A stretch of DNA of 64,000 nucleotides from Entophlyctis helioformis (taxonomy: Eukaryota > Chytridiomycota > Chytridiomycetes > Chytridiales > Chytriomycetaceae). Position 1 is the first letter of the stretch. Each line of letters starts with the position of its first letter. Under the pieces are notes generated by a model, which was given only the letters and a program-made list of their open reading frames with translations, had not been told where the DNA came from and searched no databases. This document shows, piece by piece, positions 10,634 through 23,401 of this stretch. The DNA lies in NCBI GenBank assembly GCA_025526915.1, contig JAHLKH010000018.1, positions 1-64,000 on the forward strand, written 5' to 3'. A program made the position numbers and the translations under genes.

Positions 10634-13600
10634 TCAAAGTTGGTAGTCAAACAAGTCACTGTGTGGGATGCAGGTCAAGTAACTTGAGGGCAGGCTGTCG
10701 GCGTGTTGGTCGCTGCTGGACGACGGATGGACCGTGTCTTGAACGCCACAGGACGGCAGGCTGATCTGGTCCCATGAGGCCACATGCGACTTGAAGTGTT
10801 TCCGCGTTTGAGGCTGTGGGACAACAGACGGAGCATTTCGTGCACGATCCTGGATGAATAGATGCATTGCCTCGATGTCTGCAAGGTACTCTGACGTGGC
10901 TGGATTGCTGTCAGGTTTTGTGTGCGTCAAGTAGAGCGGCCGGTGTCCAAAGAGCAGATGCCATAGTGCGACCATCCCGATGTTGGTGGCTCCAAGCACG
11001 TCGCGGTGGTAGACGGTCGTGCATGGTATGCACTCGTAGCGTCGCAGGTTGGTGCGGTTCTCGTATGGGATCCGCTGCTTGCACTGCGGGCACATCTGGC
11101 TGGTCAGGTTCTCGTTGCAGCGGTAGATCTGTGTATGTGGTGTGTGCATGATCGTGTGTCAGTTGGTGCACAGATGGATGGATGGATGGATGGACAGCGT
11201 GGCATCAGACGCACATAGGCATATCCAGACGACCGCAGATGCCTGATGAGAAACCTCTCAAACACAGCGTGCCGGCCACCTTGGCCTGTAAAGTCATGCC
11301 AAATGCCCACACAACGGGAATGTCCTTCTCTGTTGGCTTGTCACAGCGGCCTTGAGACGCAGCAGATGCGCGCTTTCCAGTGGTCGAGCCTGCCAGCTTC
11401 ATGATGCCCTCAAGAGCGTTTCCGCGATCAGACGTGCGGCTGCTGCACATGGTGAACCGCTTGGCCTTGACCTTCTGTGGAATGCCATGCCATGCCATGC
11501 CGTCCAGTGTGATCAGCAGGCGATCAAGCAGTATGGCGGCCGTGTCAATGGACATCCAGAACCAGAGAAAACGTACCCGTGCATTCAGGAATGGCGAGCA
11601 GTACGCATGGCAGCGCAGATCCCAAAAGGCTCTCTCGCCTGCTGTGGCGTTTGGATCGGCATGCTTTGCTGTCTTGAATGCAATGGCCGCCTGGATGTCG
11701 GCTGCCTTAGCATATCGATTGTTGAGCCTGACACAAGAGGCAGGCACGGTGAGTTGATCTGGTCAAGAGTGCGCGTGGCAGAGCCATGGCATGCATACCA
11801 CCGCTGAAAGTCACGCTCAGCTTGAAACATGCCAGAGGAGAGCACGTAGTTGGACTCGAGCTTATACGAAAAGTCTCTGAGATCAACCAAGATACTGGAT
11901 GCGCCATAGAGGTACCGCTGGCCCCAATCAAAGCTGACAACGCGAACAGTCTGGTAGCCTTGGTCAGTGAACAGATTGTTGGCGTTGATGATGTCGCGCA
12001 GTCGCTGTGAGGCGTAAAAGTTGCGCTTGCCCTGTCATGCCATGGCATGAGTGAGGAATGTGCAATGCATGTGCACCAATGCGCGAGTTTAGCATGCAAG
12101 TGGCTTACAGGATTGGGCGTGTATGGCTTGGCGGCTGACGGGTTGGCTGGATTGGCGGCTGTGGATGGCATGTCAGTCGGTGTGGACAACAAGTGTGCGT
12201 CTGGATTGGCACAGCAACTCACATTCGCCATTAATGTAATCGGGCTCGCCATCAGCCTCGTCAACAAGCCACGGCTGCTCGCCTGAAGACGCCGCATTGG
12301 GATCTGCATATCAAGGCGGCAGTCAGAATCAATGTGTGCACCAAAGCATTCAAGCACGCCACATACAGCAAGGTGACTCTGGACGGTTTGTGCGGCAGTC
12401 CAGTGCCAGCTGGTAGATGCTGTATCCATCCGTCATGATGCTGCCAAGTAGGATCGCCTTGGCTGGTCTTGCTGGACGCACAGCATCAATCGCAGCCTTG
12501 ATATGCTTCTCGCGCTCCTTGCCAACCAGACCCTGCTCATCGGCCTCTTGCGTCGCCTTGGCTGTTGCCTTGGCAACCGCGTCCATCTCATCTTTGGCTT
12601 CTGAAGGTGTCTGGAAGCGACCTTTCTTGGGGCGGAGACCTGGGAGAAGGATGTCAAAGATGCAAACCTCGCGACTTGCGCTGAATGCGTCTTGGATATC
12701 CTTGTTGGATGACGCAAGAGCTGACTTGGCATCTTTGTAGCCTTGGAGAAAAGTGCAGAGTCAGCATCAAATTGTGTACACATGGCATATACAGGCAGTG
12801 CGACCAACCAAGTGCAGCCAGAAGCTGTAGTCTCAATGCCTGCAAAGCAGGATCCTGATTGCCACGGATGCGCTCATCCTTTGTCCTCATCACCGCCCAA
12901 AAGAGGGTGGTCTCAGTGATGAGGACAAACGGATCGCGGCCTGCAGGCTGCGGACACAACTTGAGGGATGAGCCTGCGAGATCACACAACTGCTTGAACT
13001 TGCCGGCCTCTGACAGCGACTTGTTGCGCACAACCACCGTGAGCCTGTGCAGTGCTTGTGGGATCTCGACAACGCGTCCGTCTTGTCTGGTCAACAGTGG
13101 CGTGCCAGACATGGCATCCCCAGTGGCTGTATCCATTGCCTTGGCAAATTCCACTGCCTTGTCAGCAGATATACCAGGAATCAGTCGGTGGATTGCCCAG
13201 TCAATGAGCATCGACTGGTGGGTCATGAAGTGCACAGCAAGCATGCCACAGATGCCCCGTGCCAGATTTTTGTAGATGTCGTTCCGAGCAGCTGCACACA
13301 AACTGTCGTCAAGCCTGCCAGGCAAAACGGCATGCATTGTGCTTGCGTCCATCTGCACAATGGCTGACAGCAATGAGCCGGCCTGCGTCGCGTCCATCTT
13401 GGCTGCCCGCGCCACACCAGCCCGCATCTTGGTCATGCTGTCCCGGATCATCTGCTGCGTCCATTCGCGGTTGATGATCATCTGCATGATGGTCACAATC
13501 CACGAGTGGGCCACATGCTTTGTCGCCCGCGGCATGACCGACTCCTGACCGGTGAGAATGTAGCCCAGGTATCGCAGAAGCATCGTGACGGCTCCCTCGC

Positions 13601-16600
13601 CACTAGAGGTGCTGTTTGTGAGCACCTTGAGCAGATCATTTGCCGATGGTACTGCCCGTTGTAGTGGTGGCTCGATGGCTGGTGGTTGGGCATCGGTGCT
13701 GCTGGATGCGGCGGCTACTGCTGCTGGTGCTGCTGTTGCTACTGCTGGTGCTGTGTCGTCGGTGAAGGTGCAGATCTTGACCATTGTGCCCACCTCAAGT
13801 CTCACCAAGTCGCCATAGTGAGCAATGTCGGTGTTGCTGCAGAGCGGGCCCTCGCCGTACATGCGCCGGGCATTAACTGGCCATCTGAGGACGCATCCAG
13901 TGGCGTAGAGCCACGCGCTCTCGTCCTTGAAGTGATCAGGATCAATATACACATATTCCATCTCACCATTCCTCCTGGCCTCCATGACGCAGAACTTGAG
14001 TGGCAGTGGTGCATATGGGTCGAGCGCAACGAGCTCTTTGACGATGGCGCCGATCATAGTGATGCATGCACGCCGCACGTCGGCCGTGTATCGGTACACG
14101 CCGTTGAAGATGTTTTCTGAGACCGAACCGCGGGTCTGTGTTGCCGGCGCCGTCTTGGCCTGGCGTCCAAAATACTTTGCAAGCATCGGATCTCCAGAGA
14201 GCATTTCCTGTATGTAGCACAAGTCAACATACACAAAGCCAGACATGCAGAGCAACATGGCAATCCAAACTCATACCTCCATTTTGACAATCTGCTCAGG
14301 GCGATCGTATGTGCTCTCCACTGGCCTTGCCTCATTGCCATGGATGGCAGCAGCAGCTGTCATGACTGGCAATGCCATCATGCGGTGGATCTTTTCAAGC
14401 ATCTGCTCTATCGCCGATCTTTCACCACGCTCGTATCTGTCAAAGAACGCACCGGTCAGCACACACACTCAAGGCACATGCCATGCCATATGCCACTTAC
14501 GCCCGTGTCTCGCCTCAGATGGAGCCTGGCGGGCTTGCCTGCTCGCATCCTTCTTGTGCTCCTGGATGAACTTCTTGGTCTTGGCCTTCTCAGCTTGCTC
14601 AGCTCGCTCCTTATCACGCTCAGCCTGCATGGCCAGTGTGACCAGGTATGGATCCTGCCGTGGTTGAATGCAATGTTAGGCATGCATCTTGAATGTGCAC
14701 AAGATGCTCGCAATCACAAGCCTGCAGTTCAACTCACAGTCGTCCTTGTGTCTTGAAGCACACCAATGTGAAAGACCTTGTCGCAATCTGTGCCTCTATC
14801 ATCTGCGGCTCGAGGTGGCAGCAGCATCTTGCATGGTTTTGGTGGCTTGACGGCCTGTTGAGTGGAAGGATAAGCAATCGCAGCAAGCCGTCACATGCAA
14901 ACAGAGCCAGCAAATGCAAAGACGCACCGGTACTCGATTGATAATCGACTGCAGCATCTGCTTTGCTTGGTCATAACACTCGCCAAATTCTGACACTTGG
15001 AAATCAGCATGCCTGACATCCGTTGGGTTTGTCAGGGCATTGAGCGTCTTTATGGCCGTTTCGCGAATATCGGCAACAGCTTCTGGGGTCGCAATCCGTG
15101 TGCTCCTTCTGAGCGGCTGCTTTGTCTTTTTACCCTTGACTGTCACACAAATGCCGTGATCAGTGGTGAATACACAATGCCACTGTGTCAACCCGTGCAG
15201 AGCAAACCTGGCTTTTTAGACGCCTGAAAGATGCGCATTTCAAGCCTGGATACTTCTTGAGCCGCTCATTCAGTCTTGCTATCACCTTCTGCTCGGCCCA
15301 GTAATGGATCAAGTCGGCAGCATTGAAGATCAGCAACAGCATGCAGTGGACAGCCAAGACACGCATCCAAGCCTCGCAAAACCCACCAATGCATGATAAA
15401 GAATCTTGCCGGCCGCGCTGAGCCTTGCATATGCTTCTTTAGCGATACGCCAGTCATGCACAGCCTGCAGCAGCTGCTTGCTTGCATTCTCGCAGATATC
15501 AGCAAGGATGTCGCGGCCGTTGAGAATGTTGTCGGCGAGGAGGTCTGCCGTGCATCGGAGAACGCAGCTAAACACGACACGGCAGCCATTGAGCATGACA
15601 AAAACGTCGTCCAGTCGCCTTGTGTTGACAATGTGCTTGGCGAGCACCATGACTTCATCCCGTGTAAGGTGCCAAACCGCACCACTGGCATTGCCCTTCA
15701 GCTGCTGTGCCGTGTGGCTCAAGCAGCAGTTGCTGTAGGCTGTGCATGCAGAGGCAGATCTGCCAGTGGCATCCATCAGAGTCAGTGCCATGAGAATCCT
15801 CCAGAGATCACAAGCATGCCTACTTTTTTCGAGCCGAGGCAGCCCTGTTGGCAGTCCTGCTGTTGCCATTGGATGTGCATGCATTCATGTCAATGCCATG
15901 CTGTCCAAGTGCATCCAAAGCAAGACTTACAGCGGTATCATTTGAGCAAAAACATCCCCATAACAACCATGGCTTTGGTCTGTGAACTCTCCAATATCCG
16001 CTCCAGTTTCGTCACGGTTGAGAAACACCGCGAAGGCATTGCTGAATGATTGAGCAAGAGGCTTGCCACCGATCTTGTACATCTGCAACATAAATGAGGC
16101 CTTGAAGACGTCCACAAACATCCTGGCAAGGTCTGGGTCTTGCAGGCGTTGACAGAACTCTGCGACAGTGATCCCTGCCCATGTTGCCTCAAAACGAATG
16201 CATGCCATAATGCACTTTGCAGCCGTGACGATCCCTTGCAAGTCAACATTGCAGCATCACAAGTAAGTCAAGGTCGCAGCGCATGGCATCCAAAATTGCA
16301 AAGCAGGCAAGCCAACATACCAATCTCGTCACAATGAAAATAGTCATTTCTCGCTGCGGCTGCCGCCAACCGGCAGATGTCAAGAATCTCTGGCAAGCCA
16401 AAGGTGGCTGCAATAGATGCTACACCCGGGTGATTGTACGATCTCATCTGTGCAATCTGTCTGCCGCGCATTTGCAGCAGCAGGACAGGGCAATAGCCCG
16501 CGCAATGAAAGATGAGGTCGGTATCACCACTGATGACGACGACCGGCACATTGCTGTCAAGAAAGGCGTGTGAGCCATGGATTGGAGAGGCATGCAGAAG

Positions 16601-17283
16601 ATCCAACCAACCTTGCTTCGCGCACACAGCATGCAATGCAAACATCCGCCTCATTCTCGCAAAGGCACACAGATGACCCTTCCCCAAAGTATCCAAGAAG
16701 ACCCCCAATGGCCCTGCAGATTGCCGCCTTACGCTTGCATGTCAATGGAAACGCCCACTGGAGTGACTGGATCTCATCCCTGGAAAGGCACTCAGTCAGC
16801 ATGGCATGCAAATCAACAACAGCAAGTGGCATACTTTGTGAGCCTGTTGCCTTTCTGGTCTGCTTTTCGCTTGGCCACCATTGTCTGGATCAACAATGCT
16901 GCTTCCAAATTTACCCGTGCCCGCTCAGTGCGGACAGCCTTGACATTGGTGTTGAGAAGCGAGCCATCGACATGGAGCCGGACCGTGTGGAGCTTTCCAA
17001 TCGATGCTGCGAGGCTGGCAATGAGCGGCTCGAGTGTCGGCGTCCAGTTTTCCTCTGGCTGTGCCAGCAGTATTGGTGCTGCTTTGTAGATATCGCCGGC
17101 ATAAAGACTGAGAACGTCCACATGCACAACACACTGGATGGGCGGACGCTCTGTGTTGTGCTGCTGCAGTGTTTGATGGGGCTGTACCACGACCTGAATT
17201 GCACCCGAGAGAGGGTTTGTGGGATCAAGGGTTTTGCTACCACCTGCTTTGTCGATGGGAGGAGTCGCGCCGACGACTCCCAT
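10634..17283 (-). CDS. FEN1/XPG-type nuclease fused to a Fanzor (TnpB-like) RNA-guided nuclease
   Basis: Tracing splice sites gives 19 exons that stay in phase and encode 1752 residues. Residues 1-300 form a FEN1/XPG nuclease. The seven catalytic acids of FEN1 have counterparts: D56 (VHVDVLSLY), D106 (HVDG), E191 and E193 (ENEADVCIA), D216 and D218 (ISGDTDLIF), and D276 (ARNDYF) in a helix-3-turn-helix. The middle, about 300-1300, is unrecognised; it includes a coiled-coil segment and one 1.4-kb exon (14207-12809). From about 1300 comes GSIMTDGYSIYQLAL, typical of Fanzors. Then RuvC-I D1411 (SFDWGQR), RuvC-II E1594 (YRCNENLTSQMC), a zinc ribbon (C1601, C1604, C1621, C1624) and RuvC-III D1631 (YHRDVLGATNIG). 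One intron is GC-AG (donor near 14538). Intron 17 (11344-11286, 59 nt) has a weak GTGACA donor but is needed to keep phase. The start MGVVGATPPI resembles the MGI/MGV start of FEN1/XPG. Two adjacent genes are an alternative, but no stop or promoter gap separates the halves. Confidence 0.8.
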
Positions 17284-17590
17284 GCGTGTTGGGCGTGCTT
17301 GTTGGTTTGTTGTTGCGTGTTGTTGTGTGACGTGGCAAGTCGCGATCTGGTGTTTGTTTGCATTGGCATGCTCTGATTGTTTGGCAGCAACACATGGAGC
17401 ACTGGTCTGTGTGTGTGGAATGGCATGCTCCTCAGAGAGAGAGAGAGCGTTGCACATGACTATGCATTCGCCCCTCTTTATTCATGGAGGACACACACGC
17501 ACGGCCCAGCGAGACAGCAGGCGCTGCTGCCTGCACCACTGCCGTTGCTGTGCTCGCATCGCGCAGTGTCTGCACTTCTCAAGGGCTCTC

Positions 17591-17686
17591 TAGATCGACC
17601 AATCACAGCGATTCCACCAGGATCGACCAATCACAGCGATTCCACCAAGAACAGCCAATCAGGAGTTTTCCACCAGGGGTAATGGT
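17591..17686 (+). promoter_or_regulatory. Triple CCAAT-box module between the Fanzor fusion and sirtuin genes
   Basis: Two near-perfect tandem copies of GATCGACCAATCACAGCGAT plus TCCACCA are followed by a third unit (CAGCCAATCAGGAGTTTTCC) and ACCAGGGGTAAT. It lies about 80-170 bp upstream of the sirtuin start and about 310-400 bp upstream of the divergent fusion gene. The last two units match the module at 7376-7440 in order and orientation. The rest of 17284-17762 is the shared upstream region, with a short GA run near 17436-17447 and no gene. Confidence 0.72.
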
Positions 17687-17762
17687 ATGAGAACCGGGCC
17701 GAAATAGGACTCTCAAGAGGCAAGCGAAAAGTCCACCCCTCGTGGAGAACCGGGCCAAGTAT

Positions 17763-19926
17763 ATGAAGAGGCAACGCACCATCAGCGACAAGACTGCAGT
17801 GCTGGGCCATGGCTCGACTCCCGCCAACAGCAGGCGCATGAACGCATACAGCCTCTCGCCGTTTAAAGTCCACGATATCCCAACAAGCGACGACGTCAAA
17901 CCCCCGCACAAGCGCAGCCATGCAACGGTGTGGGCGGAGGAGGCTGGCGTGACAAGTCACAGCAGCGTCGACGACGACGACAACGACAACGACGACAGCA
18001 GCAGCAACAACAACAGCAGCAGCAGCCTGGACAACGGCCAAGTCAATCCAACCTACGATACACACGAATATGGCCAGGATCAAAGCGCAGACGAACACAG
18101 TGATGCTATTGATGTCGAGGCGGTGACGGGCGATGTCGAGGAGCCGCTCAATCAACACGACGGTCCGCAACAAGGCGTTGTTCTTAGTCGCGTCCAGCGC
18201 TCATACATGCTTGACGATGCCCGATCACTCGGTGCGTGGTGCCGCTTGCTTGCTGGCTGGTCGGACAGCCGCTGGCTGCACATCTCCATCCTAGCCAGTA
18301 CCACACGCCTATTTTGCTGACACTCCTCGACCATTCGGCAATGGCAGGCTTTTGGCCTTGGCTTGAAAAGTATTCGCTGTTACACCCAGCCGACCTCTTT
18401 CAGGTGTTTGACCATGATCTTCCAGACAACCTTCGTGCGGCTTCCATCGACGAGCTCTTGCCTGCCTTGCGCGACCTTTTTCTGAAAAAGGTGTGCTTGC
18501 ATGTTTCTGGAGAGGCAACATTCCCGCATCATGCCTGCTGCTCTTTGCAAATCAACTCAGCACATGAGAATGCAGGCTTCGCGGAGACAAAAACGGCAGG
18601 ACATCAACACCATCGACGACGTTGTCCACCTTTTGGACGTCAGCCAAAACATTATGGTTTTGACTGGTGCTGGCTGTTCCGTCTCGTGTGGCATCCCAGA
18701 CTTCCGATCGGCAAATGGCATTTATTCAAGACTGGACGAGTTTGAACTGGACGATCCGCAGCAGATGTTTGATATCCAATACTTTCGTGTGCGGCCCGAG
18801 ACGTTTTATTCATTTGCCAAGGTGCGTGGCGACTCTTTTGGCAGAGGCCTGTGTCTGTCTGAACGTCGCCATTGTCGCTGACTGCCGCAATGTTTGCATT
18901 AGGAAATCTACCCAAGCAATTTCAAGCCGTCTCCGTCGCACATGTTCATCAAGCTTCTTGAAGAAAAGGGGAAGCTTCTGCGAAATTATACCCAGAATAT
19001 CGACACGCTCGAAAAGGCTGCCGGAATATCACGTGTGGTGCAATGTCATGGTATGCCGATGGGCGGCGTTTTTGCAGCCATGTCCAGTCGCCGTGGAGGT
19101 GAATAGCGGATGACTGACGACTTTGCTGTCTGAACACAGGATCGTTTGCGACCGCCTCTTGCATCGTATGCGGCTACAGCGTGCCTGGGACGGCTCTTGA
19201 ACACGACATTTTCAACAAGACCGTGCCGAGGTGTCCCAAATGTGACGAGGACCACGATGGCATCATGAAGCCCGACATTGTGTTTTTTGGAGAAAAGCTG
19301 CCAGACGAGTTTGACAATCTGTTTCAAGAAGACAAGGACAAGGTCGATCTTCTTGTTGTCATGGGCTCATCGCTCAAAGTCTCGCCTGTTGCAGATGTAA
19401 AAGGTGTGACCATGCCGGAAACGTATGCTGTTAGTGTTTGCTTGGCCGAATGACTGACCCCGCTTGGGTTGCCTGCCTGCTTGCCTGCCTGCCTGCCGAT
19501 TGGCTGGCGTGGGCAGATCGCATCCCGCATGACGTGCCCCAGATCCTGATCAATATGGAGTCGCTGCCTCACATGCAAACGTTTGATGTCCAACTGCTAG
19601 GCTACTGCGACACGATTGTTGCCGAGTTGTGTCGTCGGCTTGGCTGGGATCTCGTTCATCCACAGTTGCCTCGGCTCCAGAATCTGCCAGCACACGACGT
19701 GCTTGACGATGGCTCGCAGGCGGCTGCCAAGATTATGCAAGGGCAGGTGCCTCACCGGCACTTGTTTGAAGGCGCCATCGAGGCATCCTTGGGATCTGAT
19801 ACGGAGGATGATGCGGATTCTGCGTCTGACTCTGACAGCAGCGGATCTTCGTCAGCGTCATCAGCTTCATCAGCCGCGTCCTCGTCTCCCTCGCCGTTGC
19901 ATGCCCTGTCTCCGTCGGCTCAATGA
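17763..19926 (+). CDS. Class I sirtuin (SIRT1/Sir2/Hst1-like NAD-dependent deacetylase)
   Basis: Removes acetyl groups from lysines using NAD. A Ser/Asp/Asn-rich N-terminal region (about residues 1-150) has an acidic run [17 protein letters not shown]. The catalytic domain shows [27 protein letters not shown], the catalytic His in VVQCHG, zinc ligands CIVC and [13 protein letters not shown] and [15 protein letters not shown]. The tail is Ser/Asp-rich and ends SPSAQ. At least five introns interrupt the gene. The start ATG at 17763 ([10 protein letters not shown]) gives a basic, nuclear-type N-terminus. The order of motifs and the N-terminal helical region place it with SIRT1/Sir2 rather than SIRT2 or SIRT6, from memory of the family. 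CCAAT boxes lie just upstream. Confidence 0.93.
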
Positions 19927-19944
19927 AGCGTGGATTGGTCGACC

Positions 19945-20269
19945 TTGAGATCCAGACTCTGCTGCGCCTGCATCTCAAGACCACGTTGACAGCCCGCAAG
20001 AGGACGGCATTCTCGTGCGCGGATTGCTGGCTGCGACTCTACAGGCGAGGGTGGTCGGCACACGCTGTTTGATGGCATCAAGTCACGTGCAGGGCGTGAC
20101 CAGCATTCCAAGCAGCCATCTCCCACACAGTTTTATTGAATCAGGATCCCCCCACGATCGACCAAACAAGCCGCTTTATTGTGGGTGGCATGCTCGCTGA
20201 TGTGCGCCGCCGGCTGCTCGTCCATGCTGCCTGCTGACTCTTGGGGTGCTGACACGATACGCTGGCCAG
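19945..20269 (+). mobile_element. Decayed 3' fragment of a Fanzor element abutting the UMP-CMP kinase start
   Basis: From about 19966 it is nearly identical to 24293-24595. It is homologous to the end of the fusion gene: part of exon 17, the intron 17 region and the start of exon 18 (the block TACAGGCGAGGGTGGTCGGC corresponds to GQGGRH of the intact gene). The rest of the coding part is deleted. The 3' non-coding module (20140-20265) follows. The shared sequence ends at the ATG of the next gene (GCTGGCCAGATGG). It cannot encode a working nuclease. Confidence 0.75.
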
Positions 20270-21614
<1,345 letters not shown>

Positions 21615-21662
21615 TCGGCAGCACTTGCCCGTTTGTCAGAGTTTCCCAACAGTCACAGGCGA

Positions 21663-23256
21663 CTATTCTGCGGCCAGCGACACGAGCAACCGTCCGTCGT
21701 AAACTTGAGGGTCTCCGAGAATTGTTTGAGTAAAGTCACCAACGTGCACTGCGGCTGTGACGGTATGGGCAACCTTTCCTCTGGCGACGACAGCCATGTC
21801 TTGTGACGAGTATCCACGGCCAGACTGCGGCGCTGGCTTGCTAGTCGACAACTTGGGTCGGCCTCGAGGCTTGTGGACCACATCAACGCAGTCTGCCTTG
21901 CCAATGCGTGCACATCGTCCGCACGGTCGTGCCTGATCGCACGCCAAATGCGCCTTCTTACAGTGTACGCACGCCTTTCCAACTTGCTTTGGTCGCTTTC
22001 TAGCCAGTTCCTTGGCCCTATCACGCGCGGATCCAGGTTGTTTCCCTTGGTTGATACCTGCCCTCCTTGAATCCCGGCTGTCTTGGCTGCCCAATCCAGC
22101 TGGCGCCTGTCTGCAGGCCATCTGCCCTTGAGCACATTCTCGCGCGTCGGTGCTGCTGAAAGAGCCAGCACTTTTATCCTGGCACTGTCTTTGCTTGGAA
22201 GCAGCCAACGGTTTGGAAGGTGCCGCTACTGCCTCTGCCGCACCGCTTCTCATGACACCCTGCATGATCTCCAATGGAGACCCCGAGCTTTGTCCAATTG
22301 CCTGAACCACTGAACGGTTAGTCATGCTTGCCATCATTCCGCATGGCATATACACGTACCATTGCAGCGACTCTGGCTTGCTCTGATTCGCCCCAATGTA
22401 GCCCTCCGCTTGTATAGTCGCTTTGTGCAATGGGCAAGGAGGCATGATACTGGTGCGAGGGTTGCAGACTATAGTGCATGAACGGCAGTCCCAGTGCACA
22501 TTCGTATCCATGCTGAAGCCACTCATGTTGGTGCTGCTGCTTTCGAAAATGGTGCTCTTGTTGCAGCCGAAGATGCTCTTGCTGATCAGGGAACGTTGGT
22601 CCATAATTCAAACCACACAGGCTGTGGATCGGTAGCCAGTCGTTGAACAAACTAAACGCGGCATCGTCCAAGCAGCCTCCGTCCAGGCCCTGGCTTTGGG
22701 TCCACATTGCGGAGCTACTTCCAGAGTCGTAACTGTTTGCTGCGGGATCCAATGTTTTGGAACTGATGCTGTGCCTAAGCGGCATTTGAAGGGTGCTGTT
22801 ATCCTGAGTATTGGTTGCTGAAAGGTCCCCATTTCCGGTTGGTGGCGGTGGAATGCTGTCAGACAAGGCGCGCTGCATTTCCGTGACCTGGGAAGCATGG
22901 ACGTCGTCAGACTGGTGGGATAGTGCGCCTTTGGACAATCGATGGCTGGATAGTATATGCGGAATGCGGGCAAAACAGTCCTGGCCACACTCTTGCATAG
23001 AGCTCGAGTCGGCCATTGCCGCAGCCCTACTAGCATCTACGGCACTGGTGGGCAGACCGACGCGTCGCGAGTCCAAGGCTTGAGCCCGTGCGTCTTTACA
23101 TGGTTTTGTGGCCGGTTGACTGTCAGGATCGATGCCGCTTTGGTGGTCAGGCTCGCTCGCAATGCCGTTGGAGAAGATGAGCATTGAATGCAAGCCGCTT
23201 GAGACGCAATCGTATTGCAGCAACACAGATTCGGCTGGGCTGAACGGCTGGGGCAT
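21663..23256 (-). CDS. Zn(II)2Cys6 transcription factor, Ert1/AcuK-like
   Basis: A fungal binuclear zinc-cluster DNA-binding protein. Exon 1 (23256 to about 22361) encodes a Ser/Gln/His-rich region with EHLRLQQEHHFRKQQHQHEW. A short intron with donor GTACGT and branch-like CTAAC follows. Exon 2 carries the zinc cluster CVHCKKAHLACDQARPCGRC plus a sixth Cys (ADC), followed by a basic KPRGRPK (AT-hook-like) motif. The spacing C-x2-C-x6-C-x5-C-x2-C-x6-C fits the family, and the AHLxCD pattern resembles the Ert1/Rds2/AcuK gluconeogenic regulators. Unusually, the cluster is near the C-terminus, only about 80 residues from the end. No fungal-specific transcription-factor middle domain was seen. The first Met was used as the start; a later Met is possible. 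Confidence 0.83.
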
Positions 23257-23401
23257 GCCTCGTTGACGGGCTTGGGATACAGACAGAATCTCGCGAGTGG
23301 AGGGAAAGTCGCGTCCGGTTCGTGGTTAGATATCCCTCAAAAAACGAGCGTGTTGGAAAACAACAGTGCAGACTCCCACAACGTGCAGGGTGGCCGGTAC
23401 T

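Noticed and set aside
15931..16234. Two separate adjacent genes (a flap nuclease and a Fanzor)
   Set aside because: No in-frame stop, promoter-like gap or new start is needed between the halves; splice phases carry straight through. Transcript data would still be decisive.
10634..17283. Fanzor locus as a frameshifted pseudogene
   Set aside because: Apparent frame breaks near 15386, 14540 and 11344 are each resolved by an intron with acceptable ends (GTGGGT...GAGCAG, GCAAGC...GACAG, GTGACA...TTTACAG), and the whole chain sums to a multiple of three.
17436..17447. GA run as a transposon terminus
   Set aside because: Short GA runs occur at several unrelated places (7669, 35506, 40518) and look like ordinary microsatellites.
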